64,000 nucleotides of DNA from Manduca sexta (lineage: Eukaryota; Arthropoda; Insecta; Lepidoptera; Sphingidae): contig NC_051138.1 in assembly GCF_014839805.1 (NCBI RefSeq), forward strand, positions 3,036,983-3,100,982, in the 5' to 3' direction. Position numbers and translations under genes: made by a program. Shown here piece by piece: positions 51,151 through 62,772 of this stretch. The stretch's first letter is position 1, and every line of letters starts with the position of its first letter. Under the pieces are notes generated by a model. The model was not told the DNA's origin. It ran no database searches and saw nothing but the letters and a program-made list of their open reading frames with translations.

Positions 51151-54100
51151 CTAGCCCTCGGGCGCGCCGCCGCACAACCGCTCCAGCTTCACGAGCTCCT
51201 GCAACATTAACGTGCGCGTGAGTGTGCGTGTGTGTGTGCGTGCGCGTGCGCGTGCGCGTGCGTGTGAGCGCGTGCGCGTGCGTACCTGGTCGCGGTGCTT
51301 GAGCAGCAGCTGCAGCAGCTTGTCGTGGTGCCTGGCGAGCTGCTCGCGGCGGCGCGCGTAGGCCTGCTCGAGCCGGCAGCACTCCGCCACGCCGCGCTCC
51401 ACAGACTGCGCACATACAGCATATCTCAAATTATATTCAGGTTTGCAATTTTTTGCCACATGTAGTACTGGTGTAGTAATACTGACTCACAAAAAGACTG
51501 CGAAGAAACAATAAAAAATGACAACATACATCTACAACATTAATACGTGGCTTACCTGAGAATGTATCTCCCGCTTAATTCTAAGAATTTCATCTTTATC
51601 CCGGTTGGTCTTCTTTGCGAGGGCTTTGACGTCTTCTTTACGCGAGTTCGCTAGTCTGTTCAATATCTCCTTCTTCTCTCCTTCCAACAAATCCTGGGAA
51701 TTTATTTAAATTATATTTAATTATCAAACAATAAAGAGCACTCCAAAAACTAAAATATCACTATTGTTTCACATATTAAAATCTTTTTGTATTATCGACT
51801 TTTTAGTTTGCGTTTCATGCGGTTACTGAGAGTGCTGGGGGCTTTAAATAAACTTAAACCATATTCTAACACACACGTTGGTGGATGATGTTTCTTCTAG
51901 GATTATGATTATTAGTCATCAGTGAACATAATTTAGAGTAAAGAACCGACTATCGAGTTAATTCATCAGTTGGACACGTTCACATGATTTCGGTTTCGCT
52001 TTGGTTTTATATGACTAATAGAGCATAGGTGACACCAAAGGTTTTTTTAATTCAGTAATTGGTATGCAACGTGTGTGTGTACTGACGGCGAGCGCCTTCA
52101 TCTGGTGGTGGTGGTCGGTGCGCACGGCCTTCTCGAGCGCGGCGTAGGTGGCGTGGTGGTAGCGCAGGCGCAGCTCGCGCTCCAGCGCCGCCGCGCCGCC
52201 CGCGCCGCCCGCACCCCCCGCGCCCTCCTCCGCGCCCTCGCCCGCGCCCCCGGCGCCCACGCTGCCGGACATAAACATACCGTTATGCCATTGTACCTTA
52301 TCGATGGGTAGTATAAGTGAAAAACAACACACTCACGTTTGCAACCTAGGTTAAATACCATATAAAACATTGACCATTTATTTTATCGTCGATAATATTT
52401 GACTTTATTGAAAAATTAATACTTTGTCACATATTTGAAATTTTGACCATATTTTTGAGTACGCGAAATTCTGTATGAAATGAATGCACAAAGTTTTTGC
52501 ATGCGTCAGTGGCAAACGACTTTTAACTGATACTCACATGTTTTTGGAGGACAGCTTCTTCACGAGTTTATTGCTAACGTAGAACTTAGAAGAAGCTGGT
52601 TTCTTCTCTTTATCACACTTGCGCCTCAGAGCGTCTAACTTACGAGCCAACTCTGCTTCCTTCTCTTTCACTACTTTAGACGATAATAACGTTTCCAACG
52701 TCTCTGCTAAGGACTCGTCTGTGCCGTTGGTTTTTTTATCACCCTGATCTGAAAAACAAAATGCACAAGTCCTGTATTTGCTCTGTTACAGCTCTACTAT
52801 ATTTACGGTATTAATAAAATAAAGTTTTGAATAAGAAGATAATAGAAACAGGTTCATACGTCGATAGAAATATGTTCCTTCGTGCATGTTATATCAATAT
52901 TTTTTTATCGAACCAAAATGTGTTTTAAAATTCATACATTTTAAAAGTAGGTTAATAAATTAATAATTATTAATCATATTCGAAACTGAATGATTGGCTC
53001 TATCAGTGCTTTTACCGTAAAATCTAAAAAAAAAACACATAGCTATTCAATTTAAAGGGATATAAAAATGTGATTTAATAATTATTTATATACAAGACAT
53101 AGGTAAAATAACATACCTTGTGAGTTTTTATCTCCCGTCACAGCGTTTGAGGTAGTAGACGATATGATCTCACTTTCAATTATTTTCTTAGATTCTTCTA
53201 TTGCTAATTTACTAGGGCTGCCATCGTTCATATTTTCATGTTTTATCTGCGAATTACACATAAAAAAATTTAAAAAAACGTGAATATAAATAACGATTTT
53301 TATCTAAGCAGCAACTCGATATTTATGTCCCTTTTCTAATTAAATTCGTTGCTGGTTAATAGGTAGTTTGCGTTACACTGAGTAGCATGTAGTGTAATAA
53401 AAAGCGTGTAGAGAGTAGCATATAAGATGTAACGTAGAGTGTAGGATATGTCGGTACCTCGGCTACCAAATCTTTCTCGGGTAATACGATATAATATGGT
53501 ATATTTTACTTTAAAATTGATCCTATAAAAACACTCTTGCTTTATGACAAAAAAATTGCAGTTTGAGCATTGATAATGTGTGTATATTTTTTTACATCAT
53601 AAGTGATGAGATTACCTAAGGGGGTTAATAAGTAAGATTAAAAATATAGTAATTTTGATCTTAATAGGTTTAGCAGCTAGACTTTGGTTCTGATGAATAA
53701 ATTGTAAGTGTGTCACGGAAATTTAACCTTATATACTACATAATAAGGTTATTTTTCCGTGACACGCGTAATGTCATGTAGCTGTCACGTTTGCCGGCAA
53801 ACATTCCGATGCTTTAATGGTTAATGTTGTGTTGCGCGCGGTACGTACGGGCGCGGTACGTACGGGCGCGGGCGCGTGCGCGGGCGCGGCGCGGCGCGGC
53901 TCGTCGGGCGGCACGGTGTCCTCGGTGAGCACGGCCAGCTGGTGCTCGCGCTTGTCCAGCTCGCTCTGGTACTTGATGGGGTTGGCCAGCGCCTCCGCCA
54001 GCTCCGACAGCCGGTCCGGCACGTAGTCCTGCACACGGACAACTCACACGCTGTACCACACAAACTCCACGCTGCTTAACTTAATACAGTAAATACATGC

Positions 54101-57100
54101 GGAAACTAGTCAAGTCTTTTCTCTTTGCAAAAGTATATCGAAGCGTTATCACACCCACATTTCAAACAGATATCTATGGTCATATAACAAGGCCATGTAA
54201 ACAAATTCAGACTCGACTGATAGGCACATAAAGCACCATATAACTATGCCCAACCCAGAGATCAGGTACAACTTTATAGTGGTGACAATAATACGTAAGT
54301 TCACTTATCGATTGTAATTAATTTATTAGCGTGGGTACCTTGACGACGACGAGCAGCAGCAGGCTGGCGGGCAGCGGCAGGCCGAGGTCGGTGCGCAGGT
54401 TGACGTGCCGGTAGCCGGGACAGAGCCCCACGACGGGCAGCACGCGGTGGCCCACGAGGCGGCCGCTCTCCTCGTGCGCCGCGATGCGGATCATGGCCAG
54501 CTCCGGCAACACCACCTGCGCCGGCGTCTCAGTACACAAAACGAACACACATCACGCTTATATCCCCGAATGGGTGAGCGGTAATCCAACGAAAGCATTC
54601 ACTTATCGCCACATCTCTCGCTCCATGAACGTAGCATAGGGAGCCACGCAATATCAAACACAAATTTCAGACTCCGGGCTGATACTCAAAAGATAAACCC
54701 CATCAGTTTCTCTGATACAAGATTCGAACCTACGATCTAAGTAGTGTGTAATGAAGGATGAATATAATACTTTGAGACGTGTTTGATGGTCTTAGGCTCT
54801 TTATTTGACTGCACTCATACTCAGTACTACAATATATCACATGACTTATATACTAAATACACACACTACAGATGGTCTTATTTCGCACGCTATAGAACTA
54901 AGCCACCAAGGCTTCAATGTACCAAGGAATAATGAACACATAAACTCTGCATTGAACAAGATTAATACAGAGCAACGTATATGGAGAAGAAGTATTAGGA
55001 ACGATATGTTATCTTAATACTTGATCTCTACCAAAAAATCTTAATCTGAACAGCAGATATGAATAAATATTATAATTGGCTATCTGTTCGCTATTAGTAA
55101 TCTGTGTGAGACAATCTTACTAATCCACATATCTAAACTCACTATCAGCCGGTTTCATTAAACGATCTCAATCTTCAATCCGATTCCGAGAATGAACCAA
55201 TCAAAATAACTTATTTGTAAGCATGTTAAAAAAAACTTTGTTTTGATTGGTCCATTTCTGAGATAGATCGAAAAAGCGATTGGGATCGTATACTTAAAAT
55301 GGGGGTTAATAATGCTTGCCAGCGAATAAAAATAAACACTACTTCAATGACATAATTTTTACATCATTGTCAACAAAAAATAAACTCTAATTAATCAAGG
55401 CTATAAAAACATTAAAACCCACTCAAAATATCACATGATACAATTTAAGATATTGTGCCAATAGTACAAATATAAATCAATGAGTTTGGCCTTCCCAATT
55501 TTCATCAGACCGCGTAATAACACCTTCAGCTGTTTACATAACGATCGCCGAATCCCACGCAAGGTTAATTAAATAGAAATGCCCAACCTTGGACGCGGAG
55601 AAAAGAAAATACACCATTCCATTGTACGGTGTCGTGGTCCAGTTCGGTATTCCATTTGTTTGTTCTATGTTTACCATCGCAACAAAAATATTTGGAAATA
55701 TTTTCATCGAAACCAATCGACACGGGATTAAATATTTCGCATCGTCTATCATCTATACTATTATATAAAGCTGAAGAGTTTGTTTGTTTGTTTGTTTGTT
55801 TGTTTGTTTGTTTGTTTGAACGCGCTAATCTCAGGAACTACCGGTCCAAACCGAAAAATTCTTTTTGCGTTGGATAGCCCTTTGGTCGTGGAGTGCTATA
55901 GGCTATATATCATCACGCTATACCCAATAGGAGCGGAGCAGTAATGTCTTATCTCAGGAACTACCGGTTCGAACTGAAAAATTCTTTTTGTGTTGGATAG
56001 CCCTTTGTTCGTGGAGTGCTATCGGCTATATATCATCACGCTATATCCAATAGGAGCGGAGCAGTAATGTCTTATCTCAGGAACTACCGGTTCGAACTGA
56101 AAAATTCTTTTTGTGTTGGATAGCCCTTTGTTCGTGGAGTGCTATCGGCTATATATCATCACGCTATACCCAATAGGAGCGGAGCAGTATTGTCTTATCT
56201 CAGGAACTACCGGTTCGAACTGAAAAATTCTTTTTGTGTTGGATAGCCCTTTGTTTGTGGAGTGCTATAGGCTATATATCATCACGCTATACCCAATAGG
56301 AGCGGAGCAGTAATGTCTTATCTCAGGAACTACCGGTTCGAACTAAAAAAATATTATTGTGTTGGATAGCCCTTTGTTCGTGGAGTGCTATCGGCTATAT
56401 ATCATCACGCTATACCCAATAGGAGCCGAGCAGTATTGTCTTATCTCAGGAACTACCGGTTCGAACTGAAAAATTCTTTTTGTGTTGGATAGCCCTTTGT
56501 TTGTGGAGTGCTATAGGCTATATATCATCACGCTATACCCAATAGGAGTGGAGCAGTAATGGCTAAACTCAGGAACTACCGGTCCCAACAGAAAAAATGT
56601 TTTTGCGTTGGATAGCCTTTTGTTCGTGGAGTGCTATAGGCTATATATCATCACGCTATACCCAATAGGAGTGGAGCAGTAATGGCTAAACTCAGGAACT
56701 ACCGGTCCCAACAGAAAAAATGTTTTTGCGTTGAATAGCCTTTTGTTCGTGGAGTGCTATAGGCTATATATCATCACGCTATACCCAATAGGAGCGGAGC
56801 AGTAATGGCTAATCTCAGAAACTACCGATTCAAACTGAAAAATTATTTTTGTGTTGAATAGTCCTTTGTCTGTGGAGTGCTCAAAGTTATATATCATCAC
56901 GCTATGACCAATAGGAGCGGAGCAGTAATGTCTAATCTCAGGAACTACCGGTTTCAACTGAAAAATTCTTTTTGTGTTGGATAGCCCTTTGTTTGTGGAG
57001 TGCTATAGGCTATATATCATCACGCTATGACTAATAGGAGCGGAACAGTAATGAAACATGTTGCAAATCGAGGAAAAAATATTAGTTTTGAGAGCTTCCG

Positions 57101-60100
57101 TTGCGTGCGCTGCGTAAACGGTTAAAGTTATGCAACAATGATGTATGACGGGATTGTTCCTCTTAAAAAGTTCTAAAAAATATATTATAAAACAAAGTCC
57201 CCTGCTGCATCTGTCTGCCTGAACGTGTTAAACTCAAAAACTACCCAACGTATTAAGATGAAATTTGGTATGGAGACAGTTTGAGTCCTTGGGAAGAACA
57301 TAGGCTCCCGGAAAACTATTACTTTTATAACGGAAAACTTTAGCCTGAAAAACTTTATAACGCGGGCGGAGCCGCGGGCAAAAGCTAGTTTATTATAAAA
57401 TTAATAAAAGCCATTTTTCTGTGGCAAGCAAACATTGTTTATTTAATTAAATCGACACGGACTGTGTACACTATCGACGATATATTAATGCAGAAGAAAG
57501 TTAAAACATATACGTTACACGTCTACTATACACACGAATACATACGTGTTTATGTACAAATACATCACAGACTTGTTTACTTTAGCTAAAAATATGTGAG
57601 AACGGCGTGATCCTCTTCAGAAACGGAAGTCGGTGTTAAGGTAGTGAATACATATTTTATAAAAATGCAGTAAACATATTCAATATACGTTGCACTGCCG
57701 ACTGTACTGATAAAACGAAAATAAATATTACTTTGAGCTTCATAAATAAAGATCAATCAATCACTTATGAAGTTTCAAAAATATAACATAGTTTAAAAAT
57801 ATAATTGCCAATAGGGCGACCACAAATATGATAAGTCATTCTATGCTGGTCCGCCGACACAACAAAGCCGAGTTTTCCTTTCAACAATTTACTGCCATTG
57901 TCAACGGTCCCAATTGCTTTTTCGATCTATCTCAAAAACGGACCAATTAGAACAACTTTTGTTTGAGATGCTTACAATTGACTTGTTTTGATGGTTCATT
58001 CTCGGAATGGGATTGAAGATTGAGATTAGGATCGTCTATTGACCAATCAGAACAAAGTATTTTTGATACGCTTATAAATTAGTTATTTTAATTGGTTCGT
58101 TCTCGGAATGGGATTGAAGATTGAAGATTGAGATTGGGATCGTTTATTGAAAACGGCTGTTAGTCATTAATCACGCTATAAGGGCAACACGACTTTTTCC
58201 TCATACTACGTAACGCATCGACTCATTCTTACAATCTTGGTTGCGACCACAGAAGCCACATTTCTCTGTGACGTAGCAAACATTATCAATGAGTGACTAT
58301 AATGTGGTCTAACTATGGCAAGGGTACGTGTGAGAACATATCACCGCCTTGTATATTTTGGAATTAAGCAAACTCGTGAATATTATAGTAGCACAATTTG
58401 GGGAATATTGCAATGAATGCTTACTGGGCATTATGATACTTGTATATCTAATGATAAGGTTGGTATTTCAGTGTTTTGTGATTTAAAATCACAACTTGTA
58501 TTCTTATTTAATACTATTTTATCATTAGATTATTGTTAGTAGTAGTATACGCATATAATATTGGAGAACTTCAGATTCATTTATTTCATTATTCCTGAGA
58601 GGAGTGTGCCCTCGAGGAATTTAAAAATATTTTTCTTTTTCTGTAATATACACTGCAGTTTATACTTTAAACTGATTTTAAAAAGATCAACACCAGAGTT
58701 TCTTACCAGTTCTTCTCTGGCGAAAACTGGTAGTTAGTAAGAAGTTAATATTAACGAAATATAAATAATGCATAACATTATACAGGTTCCAATCAATTAT
58801 TTCATAGTTGTGACTTGTGATGCTTACTTAAACGCGCGAATAGGCAACAAAAACATAACAGAGAAAATCCCAACAATAACTCAACTCAAATAGTGAACAA
58901 TACGGTACCTTTTTGAATATGAACGGCTCCTCTCCGTAGACGGGGTTGATGCCGTTGTTGGGCACGACGCGGGTGCGGAACTTCTTGCGCACGGTGTCGG
59001 CGGGCAGCCCGAACATGTCCACCTCCACGTACGTGCCGCAGCGCTTGTCCGTCAGCAGCTGCCCCGACAGCACCGTGACCGACAGCGAGCCCGCGATGAT
59101 GCCGTCCACCGTGCTCTCCGCGAACGGGTCCAGGCGCCGGTCCTGCGGCGTGGACCAAACATTTAAGGGCATTCAGTGGATTTTGGACCTTACTGTATAG
59201 CGTTTAAAGTGCACATTGTATGTGCTGTACAGATCGGTTGACTAAAGCTAGCACGTTGATAGTACAAATGCAATTTTACACAATATCTATACTAATACAC
59301 ATATGTCCAATGTGTCCATGCTCAATTTTCATTTTATTACCACCACTAAACTACAAATATTTCACCTTACATGAGGTTTTCATTTTGAACATGTTTTCTA
59401 TAACACCCTGTATATTACCTTTCTCCTCATGAACTCGGGCTTGAGTAGGTACCCACACCGCCTGTTATACTCGAAGGTACCGAGGTTCAGCTGCATAGCA
59501 AGATCCAGGGTCTGGTAGTTTAGGGCCACTAGTTGACATCCCGCGTTCCAGAACACCTGGTATCGAGATTAATAGCATTAATTTTATAATAATGACTTAA
59601 ATGTCTACTAGTAGATAAAGTATTATTTAAAGAGATTGGACAATGGACATCATTAACACAAGTTATTATAGCAGTATCATTGCATAAGAATCAGTTCATT
59701 TCTGTTTTGTTTATACTATATCCATTTAGAGAAACTAGGTTTATGACAAAATATCAAGCCACAAACATTAATTTCAATCTAAAATACCAGTACGGTCATT
59801 AAAAAAAGACACTGAATAAATTGAAAATTTAAAATCATCTATACTCGTTAAGTTTAATAGAAACATTTCTTTTTCGCCAAAATATTATAAACCTTTTGTC
59901 GTTTATTTTAATGAAAAAAAAAAGAAATTGTTTCTAAGGAAATAAAATGATGTAGGCGACTTTAAATATTGTATTTATTCAGCAACTTTTGTGGCTGACT
60001 GTACATAATCATGATTCAACGTAACTTACCTGTGGCATGAAATTGGAGGAGTCGAACCTGGTGCCGGCGGGGTACACGCGCGACAGTTGGTGCTTGTTGT

Positions 60101-62772
60101 AGTTCACGAACTCTATGGGCCGCTCCTTCAGCAGGGTCGTCGCTTGCTTCTCGTCGAACGAAGACATCTCGTAGAAACGGTTCTTTTCTGTATATTATTG
60201 ATGATAAATTGTAAACATGGTTCTATATTATAAAGTATGGAGTGACAAAACTATTCATGTAAAATGATTTCCTGCAGTTTGCTAACTCTATGTATGGTTC
60301 ATAAAAAAATTACTGTTATCGACAACTATGATGGCATGTACCGTGTCAGAATACAAGGATAACGCTCAAAACGCGAGCTATTCGCGTTTAGAGCTGACAA
60401 TATACAGCGATATATTCAGCTCTCTCAAACGAGCTGAAATGTAAGGGTTTCAAGCCTAAACAAATAGCGAGATCTGGGTTACAAGCAAAGAACTCACTAC
60501 ATAGCTGTACTCTAAGATGTTTTTATAACATAGATACGTTGTCCGAGCTCAATACTGGCAAGACGAAAATAAGGTAATTGCCCGACATTCACTTAGACAA
60601 CCTTCAATCACCGTCGCCGCCAGTCGGCTTACTAACTTTTGTATTTATATAAATAAAATGCCTTCCTGTGTTTTTAGACGATGTACGAATTATATTCCAA
60701 CTGTGAATGAAAAAAATTTCATACGTTATTAATAAGTATACACTATTTAACTTATTTTTGAACTAATAAATGCATTTTATTCGACTGTCATGGCGACGGG
60801 GCGGTCGACGCTCGGGCCCATTCGGGCACACTCGGCCCCACTCGGGTATCAATGCGAGCCGCTAGGGCTGCGACTATAGTAAATACTGCGCTGTTTTTAT
60901 GTGAAATTCAGTTAGTGTATGACGCGTCTATTTGTAAAACGTCATCGGCTGTACTGACTCTCGGCGCTCTCGAAGGAGCTGAAGTGCACGGGCTGCACGT
61001 AGTTGACGAGCGCGGAGATCTCGGCGCCGGCGTGCGTCTCGCGCGCGTCCTCGCCCGCGCCCGCCTCCGCGCCGCCCGCCTCCTCCTCGCCCGACGAGCT
61101 CTCCGAGTCCGACGACTCCGACGACTCCTTGGAGCCCTGTCTCGCTAGCTGTAGGCGAATAGATGGGCTTAGTGAATAATAGCCTGTTTCACAATGCTAA
61201 AGAAATGGTATCCACTAGTTGACGTGCGGCTTTTGTATTTGGTCACCCTATATTATATTCCACAATTAACGTATACTTAGACATAAGGAAACAACCTTAT
61301 TCCTAAATAAGAATTATGTCAGTGGAAATCAAATAAAGAAAATATTGCTCCAAATAAACTTCACAGTATTTTTAGTTTATTGCCTCGTTGTCTATATCGA
61401 AAACAATATAATTAGATGATGATACCCATAATACAAATAGTAATTTCAAGATCATTAAAATGTCTTGTTCAAAACTCTCTATTAAAGTTTATTGCACTAA
61501 ATACACTTAACTACGTCTACTTGCAATAAATCTCATTGTACTATATTAAGATCTTTATAACGTCATTTAATTGAAAAATAAAAGCGACCCAAATACCCCA
61601 AGATTCAAAATATTAACTCTTAAAAGATCAGCCGCATCTTGAAAACAAACCGAACGCTTCCTCTGACACTTAAGCTTATGCACTTAGCTCTTTGTTTACT
61701 ATACATTCTCCACAAACCGTATCATACCTCACCTACTTCAATACAAAATATAGATCACGGTTTATTACAAAAACCCAAATACCAATAAAATTACTCTCAA
61801 TCGATAGAAAAATCAGTCGGAAAATGTGCACCACTTTCTTTGAAATCCACAAATACCAACTTATGGACGTAGACGTGAGCTTTATAGTACACATCGGGTC
61901 AATAGCCCTATAAAGAAAAGCTTCAAGCAAAAACAAACATACGTGGATTCCGTACAGAACCAAAACAGTTCACGAGACGATCAAATTTTTCGCTTAGAGT
62001 AAACGATCGACGAAAACGAATGTCGACGCAAGACAACGCATCCGAGCAAATAAATGCGATGATTTATTCCCGTACGTTATGAATGAACGCCGTACAAATG
62101 TAAGACGGTATAAATATTTATGAAGGATGTTGATATCCGCTTTCCCGTTCGTCTTACAGTTTTTCATCGTCGTATTTAGTTTCGCGTGGAACAATGATGC
62201 TTCTTACTTTCATCGAATCATTATTCATCCGGATATTTTACACATTCGTATTAATAACTATTATTCAAAAGTCATCCTTAGAATAAGGTATTCAACGCAC
62301 ATTATTTTTCCAATCGTCCAAATGTTGTTCTCCACTCAGATTTCTCTTTCTCCCCTAGAGCATATGAATAAAGCAGTATTGTAAAGTTACTTTATACCCA
62401 TGTTCCCACCACCGCATTATGGAAGTGTTTCTTAAAATAAAGATCGGCACAGATTTAATGATATCGAGATGATGTTTTGCTATAATATAGAATGACTTGT
62501 CTCTCATTAACCACAACCTATAATTACCAATTAATTGAATAGTGTTATATCGCCTTTCTCTAAAATACACAGTCAATCTCTACTTCCTCTGTTAGTTTCA
62601 CTTACCGTTCCATGCGACACTTCACCGTTGCCCTGCGGCGCCGGTTGTTCCGCTCTTGGCTCGCTCTCTTCTGACGCTACAGAATCTTCTTTCTTGTGAT
62701 GATGGTGATGTTTCTTCTTATTCTTTATTATTATCTTATTACGTAATAGCGAAGGAGGCGGCAACTCCCCTC
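51151..62772 (-). CDS. Plc21C: Phospholipase C-beta, 3' half (Plc21C-like), continues beyond window
   Basis: Thirteen exons join in phase: 62606-62772, 60959-61148, 60030-60187, 59419-59556, 58909-59142, 54339-54515, 53864-54028, 53117-53246, 52538-52748, 52087-52261, 51556-51693, 51286-51405 and 51151-51198. They encode the last 682 residues. PLC-beta hydrolyses PIP2 at the plasma membrane downstream of Gq. Residues 1-98 here are the XY linker ([16 protein letters not shown], then a Ser/Glu-rich stretch), and 99-215 are the Y half of the barrel ([32 protein letters not shown]). Residues 219-345 are the C2 domain ([22 protein letters not shown]). A charged helical C-terminal region for Gq binding follows to residue 682. 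[16 protein letters not shown] favours the beta1/Plc21C type over NorpA. The catalytic X half lies outside the window. The donor at 53864 could shift by 15 bases (53849) in frame. Confidence 0.94.
51199..51285 (-). repeat. 87-bp intron built of GT/GC dinucleotides
   Basis: Between the last two coding exons, the intron is almost entirely alternating purine-pyrimidine, a CA/CG run on the minus strand. It still has a GTACGC donor and a TTAATGTTGCAG acceptor. It is the shortest intron seen in the gene. Confidence 0.85.
53710..53765. repeat. Short hairpin, 23-bp arms
   Basis: Arms 53710-53732 (GTGTCACGGAAATTTAACC...) and 53743-53765 pair with two mismatches around a 10-base loop. It lies in a phospholipase intron, about 100 bases downstream of the donor at 53864. 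It may be a tiny MITE or a structured RNA element; nothing in the sequence decides. Confidence 0.7.
54548..54914 (-). mobile_element. tRNA-derived SINE split by an insertion
   Basis: SINE sequence (ATCACGCTTATATCCCCGAA, GACTCCGGGCTGATACT, GATTCGAACC) is interrupted after about 54740 and resumes near 54878 (CTAAGCCACCAAGGCTTC). The intervening 130 bp begins GTAGTGTGT (54741-54749) and ends ACACACTAC (54861-54869), a 9-bp inverted end pair. The whole lies in a phospholipase intron just upstream of the exon 54339-54515. Confidence 0.65.
55143..55308. mobile_element. TA-flanked MITE (family A), short copy
   Basis: It starts TATCAGCCGGTTTCATTAAA then CGATCTCAATC, and ends GATTGGGATCGTATACTTAA. 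It shares AATGAACCAATCAAAATAA and TTTTGATTGGTCCATTTCTG with the copy at 42413. It lies in the 4.4-kb phospholipase intron. Confidence 0.75.
55752..57388 (+). mobile_element. Helitron-like element with ten 123-bp internal repeats
   Basis: It starts TCTATACTATTATATAAAGC after a host A and continues with a (GTTT)n microsatellite (55787-55818). Ten copies of the GGAACTACCGG unit follow at a steady 123-bp period (55833 to 56941). Next come the GTTGCGTGCGCTGCGTAAAC and GATGAAATTTGGTATGGAG blocks. The element ends in a GC hairpin and AAAAGCTAG, followed by a host T. It is the opposite-orientation sister of 40982-42369. Open frames across the units are shared with that copy only because the repeats are similar. 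It sits in the phospholipase intron before the exon 54339-54515. Confidence 0.9.
57897..58162. mobile_element. TA-flanked MITE (family A), compound copy
   Basis: The right end is GGGATCGTTTATTGAAAACG then GCTGTTA, the best-preserved terminus of the family. The block with TCGGAATGGGATTGAAGATT occurs twice (near 58002 and 58113), indicating nested or tandem copies. It lies in the same phospholipase intron as the Helitron. Confidence 0.7.
61149..62605 (-). other. Phospholipase intron, no recognised element
   Basis: AT-rich sequence between the two XY-linker exons. Open frames at 61692-62384 show no recognisable domain, and I see no repeat shared with the rest of the window. Confidence 0.4.

Noticed and set aside
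51050..51459. Long open frames rich in Arg-Thr and His-Ala repeats over the dinucleotide run
   Set aside because: They arise from reading the GT/GC intron. The true coding exons are 51286-51405 and 51151-51198, joined in phase.
55833..56941. Regularly spaced repeats resembling an array of spacers and repeats
   Set aside because: The 123-bp units are contiguous and lack unique spacers, the host is eukaryotic, and the array lies within Helitron ends, so it is not a CRISPR array.
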